Part shown: positions 9,280 to 21,093 of the stretch, piece by piece
How the letters are laid out: each line of letters opens with the position of its first letter
Numbering within the stretch: position 1 is the first letter of the stretch
Origin: Acidovorax sp. FHTAMBA
Lineage (GTDB): Bacteria > Pseudomonadota > Gammaproteobacteria > Burkholderiales > Burkholderiaceae_C
DNA length: 64,000 nucleotides
Reading direction: 5' to 3'
Assembly: GCF_038958875.1 (NCBI RefSeq)
Contig: NZ_CP152407.1
Span: forward strand, 2,797,501-2,861,500
Program-made: the position numbers and the translations under genes
Notes under the pieces: model-generated
The model's database searches: none
What the model was told of the DNA's origin: nothing
The model's input: only the letters and a program-made list of their open reading frames with translations

Positions 9280-9500
9280 CAAACTCGGCGGTAGAGGCTG
9301 CGGTGGCGAGCGGCGCCACGGCCTCGGTGGAAACCCGAAGGATGATAACGAGCGAAGCCGTGACCGGGCTGCGAGCGATCACCCCATGTGTTGCAAATGG
9401 TGCGTTCCTGTTTGCGGAATGATCGTGGTCGCACCGGTGCGGCTTGGCACGGCCTGGCTGAGACCGTAAACACGTTCTGACGCGTGCGGGTTGGACCTTT

Positions 9501-10136
9501 TCAGGTTGCCGCTTCCAGCCCTTGCGCAAAGTGCGCCTGCATGGCTTTGGCCGTGGCTTTGGCGTCACGCGCCACCATCGCGGCCAGGATCGCGCGGTGT
9601 TCGCTCAAGGAATCTTCAATGCGCCCTTGTTTGAACAAGGAGTTGTGGCGGTTGAGCTTCATCACCTTGCGCAGGTCGGCCACCATCTGGCTGCGCCAGC
9701 GGTTGTCGGCCAGCTCCAGCAGCAGCATGTGAAAGCGCTCGTTGATGGCAAAGAACTTCTCGCGGTCGGCGGCTGCCGCTTCCAGCTCGGCGTGCAGATC
9801 CTGCAATTCTTTCAGCTGTTCTGGTGTGGCCGTGGTGGCCACCACGCCAGCGGCGTCGCTCTCCAGCAGGCTGAGCAGGTGGTACACGTCGCGGAGGTCT
9901 TTTTCGCTCATCTCCGTCACATAGGCGCCACGGCGCACCTTCATCGTGACCAGGCCCTCTGCGGCCAGCACCTTCAAAGCCTCGCGCAAGGGGGTGCGGC
10001 TGATGCCGAATTCCTCGGCAATCTTGAGTTCGTCGATCCAGCTGCCTGGCTCCAGCTCGCGGCGGAAGATGCGCTGGCGCAATTGCTCGGCCACCTCTTC
10101 ATACAGCGCGCGGGGAGTGAGGGTAAGGGCAGACAT
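9501..10136 (-). CDS. GntR/FadR family transcriptional regulator (FCD domain)
   Basis: 211 residues. N-terminal GntR winged HTH (about 10-75; GISRTPLREALKVLAAEGLV is diagnostic) and a C-terminal FCD all-helical ligand domain (about 85-205; conserved ESDAAG and NERFHMLLLELADN with metal-binding His). It is divergent from scpA across a 131-bp promoter region, so it most likely controls the propionyl-CoA/methylmalonyl-CoA operon. The effector is probably an organic acid or acyl-CoA, which is inference. Confidence 0.93.
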   Translation of the reverse strand: MSALTLTPRALYEEVAEQLRQRIFRRELEPGSWIDELKIAEEFGISRTPLREALKVLAAEGLVTMKVRRGAYVTEMSEKDLRDVYHLLSLLESDAAGVVATTATPEQLKELQDLHAELEAAAADREKFFAINERFHMLLLELADNRWRSQMVADLRKVMKLNRHNSLFKQGRIEDSLSEHRAILAAMVARDAKATAKAMQAHFAQGLEAAT

Positions 10137-10267
10137 GGGTCGGATTGTAAGCTGCGAAGAATATTTTGAATCAATAATTATGAATGATGTAAACTCGCCG
10201 CCACATCGGGATTAGCCCGAGCGCCGTTCTGCGCCCACACACCGCCATCTTCGGAGAAGCCCTTGCC
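10137..10267. promoter_or_regulatory. Divergent gntR-scpA promoter region
   Basis: 131 bp between the two start codons. It contains the only strongly AT-rich patch nearby (about 10158-10195, with aatcaataattatgaatgat), where both promoters and the GntR operator should lie. A GGAG ribosome site precedes scpA. No perfect palindrome stands out, so the operator is not defined. Confidence 0.45.
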
Positions 10268-12438
<2,171 letters not shown>

Positions 12439-12439
<1 letters not shown>

Positions 12440-12597
12440 TGGAACTCATTGCCATAACCCCAACCGTTCGGGCTGAGCTTGTCGAAGCCGGGGCACTGAC
12501 CTGTGTGGGCCTTCGACAGGCTCAGGCTGAACGGTCGTGGCTGGTTCGGGCTGAAGAGTTTGATGCAATCAAGGGCCCGATCCAATTCAACGCTTGA
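12439..12597 (+). other. Short stop-free reading frame over palindrome pair 1 (possible remnant of original meaB start)
   Basis: An ATG overlapping the scpA stop (TGATG) opens a 52-codon frame that reads through both palindrome arms and stops at 12595-12597, one codon before the GIY-YIG ATG and in the same frame. It includes VRAELVEAG and LRQAQAER, the protein readings of the two palindrome arms. The segment between the direct copies of the palindrome (12464 and 12956) is 492 bp, a multiple of three. Removing it would join this ATG in frame to MeaB. I read it as the displaced 5' end of meaB rather than a gene. Confidence 0.4.
12464..12534. repeat. REP-like palindrome pair 1, upstream of the GIY-YIG gene
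   Basis: Two inverted arms of a roughly 26-28 bp palindrome unit (ccgttcgggctgagc... at 12464-12491; its inverse ...ctcaggctgaacgg at 12511-12534), separated by about 19 bases. The arms match pair 2 with one to three differences. The unit is readable as protein in one frame on each strand. Confidence 0.85.
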
Positions 12598-12600
12598 AAC

Positions 12601-14016
12601 ATGCGCCCGTTTTACGTTTACATCCTGCGCTGCGCCGACGGTTCTTACTACGTCGGCCACACCGATGACATGGAGCTGCGCATGCAGCAGCATCAAAACG
12701 GTGACGTGGGCTACACAGCGCTGCGAAAGCCCATAGAGCTTCTCTGGCAAGGTGAGTTTGAGACCCGCGAGGGCGCGCTGGCTTTCGAGCTGCAGGTCAA
12801 GGGCTGGTCGCGGGCTAAGAAGGAAGCATTGATGGCGGGGGATTGGGAACGAGTGCAAGAGTTGGCGCAGTCGCGCGGAAAATCCACCAGTGCACCCCGG
12901 CTTCGACAGGCTCAGCCCGAACGGGTGGGGAGAGACGAAGCCAGCACACCCCCAGCCGTTCGGGCTGAGCCTGTCGAAGCCGGGGTGAAAACTGTCCCAA
13001 ACGTGCTCCAAGGAATCATTGGCCAGCCCGGCACTCTCCAGCGCCGCGCTATGTCCAAAGCCATCACCCTGCTCGAATCGACGCGGGTGGACCATCGCGC
13101 CCAGGCCGACGAGCTGCTGACCCAGCTGCTCCCGCACACCGGCAAGGCCTTCCGCCTCGGTATCAGCGGCGTGCCCGGCGTGGGCAAGTCCACCTTCATC
13201 GAAGCACTGGGCCTGTACCTGATCGGCCAGGGCCACCGCGTGGCCGTGCTCACCATCGACCCCTCCAGCACCGTCTCGGGCGGCTCCATCCTGGGCGACA
13301 AGACGCGCATGGAACACCTGTCGGTGCACGAAAAGGCGTACATCCGCCCCAGCCCGTCCAGCGGCACGCTGGGCGGCGTGGCCGAGAAGACGCGTGAAGC
13401 CATGCTGGTCTGCGAAGCCGCAGGCTACGACGTGGTCATCGTCGAGACCGTGGGCGTGGGCCAGAGCGAGATTGCGGTGGCAGGCATGACGGACATGTTC
13501 GTGCTGATGCAGCTGCCCAACGCGGGCGACGACCTGCAGGCCATCAAGAAGGGCGTGATGGAGATTGCCGATCTGGTCGTCATCAACAAGGCCGACATCG
13601 ACAAGAACGCCGCAACACGGGCCGAGGCGCAGATCACATCGAGCCTGCGCCTGCTCAGCCAACACGGCAATCCGGAAAACGCCCACCACGACGAAACGCT
13701 GTGGCACCCGAAGGTGGTGCAAATCAGCGCGCTGCTGGGGCAGGGCGTAAACAGCTTCTGGGCCGCCGTCACGCAGTTCCGCCAGCTGCAAACCGCCAAC
13801 GGACGCCTGGCCACGCGGCGCGAGAAGCAGGCGCTGTCTTGGATGTGGGAGCGCATCGACGCAGGCCTCAAGCTCGCGTTTCGCCAGCATCCGCAGGTGC
13901 GTGAGCTGCTGCCCCAGATGCAGGCCGATGTGGCCGCAGGACGCATTGCGGCATCGACTGCAGCAAGAAATCTACTGCTAGCGCAATCCCATCAAGCGCT
14001 GGCAGCTATCAAATGA
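12601..14016 (+). CDS. meaB: GIY-YIG nuclease domain fused in frame to methylmalonyl-CoA mutase GTPase chaperone MeaB
   Basis: One open frame of 471 codons. Residues 1-95 are a complete small GIY-YIG nuclease of the YhbQ/UPF0213 type (FYVYILRCADGSYYVGHT, then the LRMQQHQNG helix with Arg and His, and catalytic Glu in AFELQVKGW). Residues about 96-128 are the translation of palindrome pair 2 (RLRQAQPERV ... AVRAEPVEAG). Residues about 129-471 are MeaB/ArgK, the G3E-type GTPase that loads and protects adenosylcobalamin on the mutase: Walker A GVPGVGKST near 192, NKADID near 327. MeaB alone could start at the in-frame GTG 12985 (343 residues, normal) or ATG 13051. Whether the fusion protein is really made is uncertain. 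The last residues (LLLAQSHQALAAIK) are encoded by a copy of the dispersed repeat. Confidence 0.88.
   Translation: MRPFYVYILRCADGSYYVGHTDDMELRMQQHQNGDVGYTALRKPIELLWQGEFETREGALAFELQVKGWSRAKKEALMAGDWERVQELAQSRGKSTSAPRLRQAQPERVGRDEASTPPAVRAEPVEAGVKTVPNVLQGIIGQPGTLQRRAMSKAITLLESTRVDHRAQADELLTQLLPHTGKAFRLGISGVPGVGKSTFIEALGLYLIGQGHRVAVLTIDPSSTVSGGSILGDKTRMEHLSVHEKAYIRPSPSSGTLGGVAEKTREAMLVCEAAGYDVVIVETVGVGQSEIAVAGMTDMFVLMQLPNAGDDLQAIKKGVMEIADLVVINKADIDKNAATRAEAQITSSLRLLSQHGNPENAHHDETLWHPKVVQISALLGQGVNSFWAAVTQFRQLQTANGRLATRREKQALSWMWERIDAGLKLAFRQHPQVRELLPQMQADVAAGRIAASTAARNLLLAQSHQALAAIK
12897..12983. repeat. REP-like palindrome pair 2, between GIY-YIG and MeaB coding parts
   Basis: Perfect 28-bp inverted repeat: ccggcttcgacaggctcagc... 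at 12897-12924 and its exact reverse complement at 12956-12983, with a 31-base spacer. The arm order is the mirror of pair 1, so the outermost arms (12464 and 12956) are direct repeats bracketing the nuclease gene. Confidence 0.9.
13968..14014. repeat. Copy c of dispersed palindromic repeat, forming the MeaB C-terminus
   Basis: ctgctagcgc and its partner aagcgctggcagctatca form the arms. The copy overlaps the last 14 or so codons of meaB and runs up to its stop codon. The stretch aagcgctggcagctat is identical in copies d and h. Confidence 0.8.
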
Positions 14017-14051
14017 ATAGTAGATACCAACCCATTCACCAAAGGACGACC

Positions 14052-15584
<1,533 letters not shown>

Positions 15585-15739
15585 GCGGCACTGCCACAGC
15601 CCTTGGGGCGTCGTTGCCGGACCTTGTCGTAGCGCTGCTACTGCCTGCGGTCCGGCGCCTAGCCCCAACCGCTGCGCTGGGCTGTGCCAGCACCTAACCC
15701 AATACGTTTCGGGTAAGAGCCCTTGGAAAGAGACACAAC

Positions 15740-17788
15740 ATGTTCACCAAAATCCTGATTGCGAATCGCGGCGAGATTGCTTGCCGGGTCATCGCTACCG
15801 CCAAAAAGATGGGCATCGCCACCGTCGCCGTCTACTCCGACGCCGACAAGGAAGCCCGCCACGTCAAGCTGGCCGACGAGGCCGTGCACATTGGCGCCGC
15901 GCCCTCGCGCGAGTCCTACCTCCTGGCCGACAAGATCATTGCGGCCTGCAAGCAGACTGGCGCACAGGCCGTGCACCCCGGCTATGGCTTCCTCTCCGAA
16001 AACGAGGCCTTTGCCAAACGCTGCGAGGATGAAGGCATTGCGTTCATCGGCCCCAAGGCGCATTCGATTGCGGCCATGGGCGACAAGATCGCGTCCAAGA
16101 AGCTGGCCAACGAGGCCAAGGTCAACACGATTCCTGGCTACAACGATGCCATCGCGGGCCCCGAGCAAGCGGTGGAGATTGCCAAGGGCATTGGCTACCC
16201 CGTGATGATCAAGGCCTCGGCCGGGGGCGGCGGCAAGGGCCTGCGCGTGGCGTTCAACGACAAGGAAGCGTTTGAAGGCTTTGCCAGCTGCCAGAACGAG
16301 GCCCGCAACAGCTTTGGCGACGACCGCATCTTCATCGAGAAGTTTGTGCAGGAGCCGCGCCACATCGAGATCCAGGTGCTGGGCGACAGCCACGGCAACG
16401 TGATCTACCTGAACGAGCGCGAGTGCTCCATCCAGCGCCGCCATCAGAAGGTGATCGAAGAGGCACCATCGCCCTTCATCAGCGATGCCACCCGCAAGGC
16501 CATGGGTGAGCAGGCGGTGCAACTGGCCAAGGCCGTGAAGTACCAGAGCGCGGGCACGGTGGAGTTTGTGGTCGGCAAGGACCAGGACTTCTACTTCCTG
16601 GAGATGAACACCCGCCTGCAGGTGGAGCACCCGGTGACCGAGTGCATCACCGGCCTGGACCTGGTGGAGCTGATGATCCGCGTGGCGGCGGGCGAGAAGC
16701 TGCCGTTGACACAAGCCGATGTGAAGCGCGACGGCTGGGCCATTGAGTGCCGCGTCAATGCTGAAGACCCGTTCCGCAATTTCCTTCCGTCCACCGGCCG
16801 TCTGGTGCGCTTTCAGCCGCCAGAGGAATCAATGTTCCAGTCCGATACGACCAAAAAATGGGGCGTGCGGGTGGACACGGGCGTGTATGAGGGCGGCGAG
16901 ATCCCCATGTACTACGACTCGATGATTGCCAAGCTCATCGTGCACGGCACCGACCGCAACGATGCGATTGCCAAGATGCGCGCGGCGCTCAACGGGTTTG
17001 TGATTCGTGGCATCAGCAGCAACATCCCGTTCCAGGCCGCGCTGCTGGCGCACCCCAAGTTTGTGACGGGCGATTTCAACACCGGCTTCATCGCCGAGAA
17101 CTACGGCAAGGGCTTCCACGCCGAAGACGTGCCGCACAGCGACCCGCTGTTCCTGGTGGCGCTGGCGGCTTTCATGCACCGCCGCTACCGCGCACGCGCC
17201 TCGGGCATCAGCGGTCAGCTGGCCGGGCATGAGGTGAAGGTGGGCGAGCAGTTTGTGGTGGTCACGCTGGGCGCCGAAGGGCAGAACCAGCACCACGAAG
17301 TCACGGTGTCTGACTTTGAAGACAAATCGGGCTCCAGCGCCGTACTGGTGGGCGGTACCAGCTATCAGATCAGTAGCAACGCCACGCTGGGCCAGATTCG
17401 CGTGCAGGGCGCCTGCAACGGCCAGGGCTTTACGGCCCAGGTGGAACGCGGTGTGGGCAAGAACCCGCTGGCGCTGCGCATTGCGCACAACGGTACGCAG
17501 ATCGACGCGCTGGTGCTGTCGCCGCTGGGCGCGCGTCTGCACAAGCTGATGCCCTTCAAGGCGCCGCCCGATCTGTCCAAATTCCTGCTCTCGCCCATGC
17601 CGGGCCTGCTGGTCGATGTGGCGGTTCAGCCTGGCCAGAAGGTGCAGGCAGGTGAAAAGCTGGCAGTGATCGAGGCCATGAAGATGGAGAACATCCTCTT
17701 TGCCGCGCAGGACGGCGTGGTGGGCAAGATCACGGCGGGCAAGGGCGAATCACTCTCGGTGGACCAGATCATTCTGGAATTCCAGTGA
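15740..17788 (+). CDS. pccA: Propionyl-CoA carboxylase alpha subunit (biotin carboxylase + biotin carrier)
   Basis: 682 residues. Biotin carboxylase at about 1-450: MFTKILIANRGEIACRVI, ATP-grasp glycine loop ASAGGGGKGLR near 157-167, and EMNTRLQVEHPVTE near 288-301. The middle BT domain (about 490-600) bridges to the beta subunit. C-terminal biotinyl domain with EAMKMEN at 645-651, Lys 648 being biotinylated. With PccB it carboxylates propionyl-CoA. 155 bp separate it from pccB; a GGAAAGAG site precedes the ATG. A terminator and a repeat copy follow. Confidence 0.96.
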   Translation: MFTKILIANRGEIACRVIATAKKMGIATVAVYSDADKEARHVKLADEAVHIGAAPSRESYLLADKIIAACKQTGAQAVHPGYGFLSENEAFAKRCEDEGIAFIGPKAHSIAAMGDKIASKKLANEAKVNTIPGYNDAIAGPEQAVEIAKGIGYPVMIKASAGGGGKGLRVAFNDKEAFEGFASCQNEARNSFGDDRIFIEKFVQEPRHIEIQVLGDSHGNVIYLNERECSIQRRHQKVIEEAPSPFISDATRKAMGEQAVQLAKAVKYQSAGTVEFVVGKDQDFYFLEMNTRLQVEHPVTECITGLDLVELMIRVAAGEKLPLTQADVKRDGWAIECRVNAEDPFRNFLPSTGRLVRFQPPEESMFQSDTTKKWGVRVDTGVYEGGEIPMYYDSMIAKLIVHGTDRNDAIAKMRAALNGFVIRGISSNIPFQAALLAHPKFVTGDFNTGFIAENYGKGFHAEDVPHSDPLFLVALAAFMHRRYRARASGISGQLAGHEVKVGEQFVVVTLGAEGQNQHHEVTVSDFEDKSGSSAVLVGGTSYQISSNATLGQIRVQGACNGQGFTAQVERGVGKNPLALRIAHNGTQIDALVLSPLGARLHKLMPFKAPPDLSKFLLSPMPGLLVDVAVQPGQKVQAGEKLAVIEAMKMENILFAAQDGVVGKITAGKGESLSVDQIILEFQ

Positions 17789-17831
17789 TCTGCCGCCAGG
17801 TTCGCTGACCTGTTGTCGCTAACCCATCCAG

Positions 17832-17853
17832 AGGGGCTTTGCGCCCCTTTTTT
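17832..17853 (+). terminator. Rho-independent terminator after pccA
   Basis: Stem aggggc / gcccct, loop tttgc, then a run of seven T. It separates the pcc genes from the epimerase gene, so the epimerase probably depends on read-through or its own promoter. Confidence 0.85.
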
Positions 17854-17860
17854 TAGCCTT

Positions 17861-17905
17861 TTTGGCCTCTGGCGCTTGAGGAGTAAGCGCTGGCAGCTAT
17901 CAAAT
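17861..17905. repeat. Copy d of dispersed palindromic repeat, just upstream of mce
   Basis: Arms ctctggcgcttgag and taagcgctggcagctatcaa. It sits between the pccA terminator and the GGAG ribosome site of the epimerase gene, so it would lie in that gene's 5' leader. Confidence 0.8.
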
Positions 17906-17916
17906 ATGGAGCATTC

Positions 17917-18387
17917 ATGAGCACGACCCAACGCCCCTTCAAAGTGCTGGGCATCCAGCAGGTCGCCATTGGCGGCACCGACAAGCAACGCATGAAGACC
18001 TTGTGGGTGGACATGCTGGGCCTGGAACAGACCGGCACCTTCCAGAGCGAACGTGAGAACGTCGATGAAGACATCCTGGCCATGGGCAAGGGCGCCTTCA
18101 GGGTGGAGGTGGACATCATGCAGCCGCTGGACATCGACAAGAAGCCCGCCGTGCACAACACGCCGCTCAACCACATTGGCCTGTGGATCGATAACCTGCC
18201 CAGGGCGGTGGAATGGCTCACTGCCAAGGGCGTGCGCTTTGCGTCTGGCGGCATCCGCAAGGGGGCTGCGGGGTATGACATCACCTTCTTGCACCCCAAG
18301 AGCAACGACGAGTTTCCGATTGCAGGCGAAGGCGTGCTGATCGAACTGGTGCAGGCCCCGGCGGACGTCATTGCCGCCCTGGGCTGA
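17917..18387 (+). CDS. mce: VOC family protein, methylmalonyl-CoA epimerase-like
   Basis: 156 residues, vicinal-oxygen-chelate fold with two beta-alpha-beta-beta-beta modules. Start VLGIQQVAIGGTDKQRMKTL and second-module start NHIGLWIDNLPRAVEWL carry putative metal ligands; GVLIELVQAP provides the terminal Glu ligand. Methylmalonyl-CoA epimerase converts the (S)-product of PCC to the (R)-substrate of ScpA, and the position directly after pccA makes this the expected missing step. The first-module metal ligand is not the usual His in DHIGIAV (here Gln-Gln-Val-Ala), so a different lyase/dioxygenase-like VOC activity is possible. GGAG precedes the ATG. Confidence 0.78.
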   Translation: MSTTQRPFKVLGIQQVAIGGTDKQRMKTLWVDMLGLEQTGTFQSERENVDEDILAMGKGAFRVEVDIMQPLDIDKKPAVHNTPLNHIGLWIDNLPRAVEWLTAKGVRFASGGIRKGAAGYDITFLHPKSNDEFPIAGEGVLIELVQAPADVIAALG

Positions 18388-18821
18388 GTGTTCTGCTACA
18401 CTTTGTCCGGCCAGCGCGCTTCAAGCCCCTCGGCAACAGCGCTTATCTCCCGACGGGGGCAGCTCACTAGCGCAGCAGTTAACTTCAGATGTCAGCTAGT
18501 TGCCAACGGGTGGTGCGTGCTGGCAGGCAGCGACATGCAATGGCCGCCAAATTTCTGGAAATGCCCGTCTTCTGCGCGCAAAAAAATTTGTACTTCCGAG
18601 CCGTTACGCCCGCCGTTTTGTTGGCGCTTTTTGTGACCCCGCAGCGTGCGTTTGTGCCGTTTTCTCCTCCAGAATCCGCCCCAGCCGCTGCGCACCCAGC
18701 CCGAACCCCATGGCGCGGCTGGCGCGTGCCGATGAACGATGACTAAGTAAGCAACCCTGGCCCACCGCTGGCATCCCGCCGCTGCAGGGCCAATGCCTTG
18801 ACTGTTGAAGGAACCCACCCG
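18388..18821. other. 434-bp intergenic stretch before bioB, no supported gene
   Basis: Short overlapping frames exist on both strands but none has a convincing ribosome site, protein-like composition or recognisable domain. No riboswitch or BirA-type operator (TTGTAAACC-like dyad) could be recognised. A run aaaaaaatttgta near 18590 is the only AT-rich patch. The last 15 bases hold a GAAGGA ribosome site for bioB. Confidence 0.5.
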
Positions 18822-19883
18822 ATGTCCGCCACCATGGCTCCAGCCGCTCCCGCCACCGTACAGACCACGCAACCGGTTCAGTTGCACCGCCGCAACCCAG
18901 CCCCCGCGGCCCAAGGCCCCTGGTCGGTAGAGGCCATCCAGGCGCTACTCGACAAGCCCCTGATGGACCTGCTGTTCGAAGCGCAAACCGTGCACCGCCA
19001 GCACTGGCCCGCAGGCGACATCGAACTGGCGACGCTGCTTTCCGTCAAGACCGGCGGCTGCCCTGAAAACTGCGGCTACTGCCCGCAGGCGGCCGAGTTC
19101 GACACGGGCGTAAAGGCTGAAAAGCTGATGGAGGTGGACGAGGTAGTACGCGCAGCCCAGGCCGCCAAGGACGCGGGCGCAACGCGGTTTTGCATGGGCG
19201 CCGCCTGGCGTGCGCCCAAGGACCGCGACATCGAAAAAGTCAGCGCCTTGATTGGCGCGGTGAAAGGCCTGGGCCTGCAGACCTGCGCCACGCTGGGCAT
19301 GCTCGAGTCGCACCAGGCGCAGGCGCTCAAAGATGCGGGCCTGGACTACTACAACCACAACCTGGACACGGCCCCCGAGTACTACACCGACGTGGTGAGC
19401 ACCCGTGCCTACCAGGACCGGCTGGACACGCTGCAGAACGTGCGCGATGCCGGTATCAGCGTGTGCTGCGGCGGCATTGTGGGCATGGGCGAGGCGCCCG
19501 TGCACCGCGCAGGCCTGATTGCGCAGCTGGCCAACCTTCAGCCCTATCCGGAATCGGTGCCCATTAACAGCCTGGTGCGCGTGCCGGGCACACCGCTGGC
19601 GGACAGCGAACCCATCGACCCGTTCGACTTTGTGCGCGTGATTGCGGTGGCCCGTATCACCATGCCCAAGGCGCGCGTGCGCCTGTCGGCAGGCCGCCAG
19701 CAATTGGGCGAGGCCGTACAGGCCTTGTGCTTCCTGGCCGGGGCCAACTCGATTTTTTACGGCGACAAGCTGCTGGTGACCGGCAACCCTGACGTGGACG
19801 CCGACGTGCAACTGCTTGCCAAGCTGGGGCTGAATGGCCACCGCACCGCGAGCACAGAGGCTGGCCCCACGCACTGCGCCTGA
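18822..19883 (+). CDS. bioB: Biotin synthase BioB
   Basis: Radical SAM enzyme inserting sulfur into dethiobiotin to make biotin. 353 residues. The CxxxCxxC cluster motif is CPENCGYC at 80-87 (binds the SAM-reducing 4Fe-4S cluster), with YYNHNLDTAPEYY near 176-188 and RLSAGRQQLG near 287-296, the Arg being a ligand of the 2Fe-2S cluster. The first 30 residues (Ala/Pro/Thr-rich) are an extension before the family core. GAAGGA precedes the ATG. Its place next to a biotin-dependent carboxylase operon makes sense: the cofactor source is coupled to its main user. No other bio genes are in the window. Confidence 0.96.
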   Translation: MSATMAPAAPATVQTTQPVQLHRRNPAPAAQGPWSVEAIQALLDKPLMDLLFEAQTVHRQHWPAGDIELATLLSVKTGGCPENCGYCPQAAEFDTGVKAEKLMEVDEVVRAAQAAKDAGATRFCMGAAWRAPKDRDIEKVSALIGAVKGLGLQTCATLGMLESHQAQALKDAGLDYYNHNLDTAPEYYTDVVSTRAYQDRLDTLQNVRDAGISVCCGGIVGMGEAPVHRAGLIAQLANLQPYPESVPINSLVRVPGTPLADSEPIDPFDFVRVIAVARITMPKARVRLSAGRQQLGEAVQALCFLAGANSIFYGDKLLVTGNPDVDADVQLLAKLGLNGHRTASTEAGPTHCA

Positions 19884-19894
19884 CGCCACCCCGT

Positions 19895-19915
19895 AAAAAG
19901 GCAGCGGCACTGCCT
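19895..19915 (-). terminator. Rho-independent terminator for the HD-GYP/kinase operon
   Basis: On the minus strand: stem aggcag / ctgcct with a 5-base loop followed by a T run. It lies between the convergent bioB and HD-GYP genes. Confidence 0.7.
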
Positions 19916-19929
19916 GTGCGGCGCCCGAG

Positions 19930-21093
19930 TCACTGGGGCTCTGCAGGAAGACCGGCGGCCAGGCGGTCCAGCTGCGCCAGCCGGGTGGGTTCCGCATCGG
20001 CAAACCGCTGCGCGATGCGCCTGAATTCTTCCGACAGGGTCAGGAAGGCATCGACGATGTCCGGGTCGAAATGGCTGCCCCTGCCATCGGTGATGATTTC
20101 AACGGCTTTTTCGTGCGAGTACGCGGGTTTGTAGACGCGCTCCGAGATGAGCGCGTCATACACATCGGCCACCGCCATCAGACGCGCTGACAGCGGGATG
20201 GTGTTGCCGGCCAGGCCCTCTGGGTAGCCCGAGCCATCCCATTTCTCCTGGTGACTGTAGGCAATCTCCTTGGCGTAGCGGAAGAACGGGTTGTCCTGCG
20301 TGGTGCCGGTTTCGGCCGCAATGATGGCGTCGCGCCCCAGGGTGGTGTGCGTCTTCATGATCTCGAACTCTTCCGGCGTCAGCTTGCCGGGCTTGAGCAG
20401 GATGCGGTCGGGGATGCCCACCTTGCCAATGTCATGCAGCGGGGCCGACTTGAAGATGGTTTCGATGGCCGTGTCGGTGAGTTCGGGTTGGAATCGCGGG
20501 TGGTTTTGCAGGTGGCGGGCCAGGGCTTCCATGTAGTGCTGCGTGCGCCGGATGTGGTTGCCCGTTTCGTTGTCACGCGTTTCCGCGAGAGATGCCATCG
20601 CGCGGATGGTGGCATCCTGCAGCTCGGCCATGGCGCGTGTGCGGTTGGCCACCTCCTGCTCCAGAAACTGGTTGTGCTGTGCCAGAAAATCCCGTGCGCG
20701 CTTGAGCTGCAGGTGGTTGCGCACCCGCGCCATCACGATCGCGGGGTTGATGGGCTTGGTGATGTAGTCCACCGCGCCCAGCTCCAGGCCGATGCTTTCG
20801 TCCTCGGCAGCACTCATGGCGGTGAGGAAGATCACGGGGATGTCTTCCGTCTCGGGGTTGAACTGCAGGCGCCGCAGCACTTCATAGCCGTCCATGTCCG
20901 GCATCATGATGTCCAGCAGGATGAGGTCGGGCTTGCTCTCGCCTGCCACGATCTGCAACGCGCGCTCTCCGCCGGGGGCCAGTTTGACCTTGTAGTCCGT
21001 GCGCAGCAGGTCGCTCATCAACGACAGGTTGTCGGGCGTATCGTCAACGACCAGCACCGTGCATCGCCCGCTGGGCGCGAAAGGGCTATTCAT
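19930..21093 (-). CDS. Response regulator with HD-GYP cyclic-di-GMP phosphodiesterase domain
   Basis: 387 residues. N-terminal receiver domain (about 10-130): VLVVDDTPDN acidic pair, phospho-acceptor Asp in LILLDIMMPDMDG, Lys in DYITKP. A helical linker (about 130-165) leads to the HD-GYP domain (about 165-365) with PLHDIGKVGIPD near 216 and the QEKWDGSGYPEGLAG loop near 284, a complete catalytic set for hydrolysing cyclic di-GMP. It starts with MNSPFAPSG and overlaps the end of the hybrid kinase gene by 8 bp, so kinase output and cyclic-di-GMP turnover are probably directly linked. Confidence 0.94.
   Translation of the reverse strand: MNSPFAPSGRCTVLVVDDTPDNLSLMSDLLRTDYKVKLAPGGERALQIVAGESKPDLILLDIMMPDMDGYEVLRRLQFNPETEDIPVIFLTAMSAAEDESIGLELGAVDYITKPINPAIVMARVRNHLQLKRARDFLAQHNQFLEQEVANRTRAMAELQDATIRAMASLAETRDNETGNHIRRTQHYMEALARHLQNHPRFQPELTDTAIETIFKSAPLHDIGKVGIPDRILLKPGKLTPEEFEIMKTHTTLGRDAIIAAETGTTQDNPFFRYAKEIAYSHQEKWDGSGYPEGLAGNTIPLSARLMAVADVYDALISERVYKPAYSHEKAVEIITDGRGSHFDPDIVDAFLTLSEEFRRIAQRFADAEPTRLAQLDRLAAGLPAEPQ

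Noticed and set aside
18489..18746. Possible 85-codon gene before bioB
   Set aside because: No ribosome site or family resemblance; three overlapping frames are equally open.
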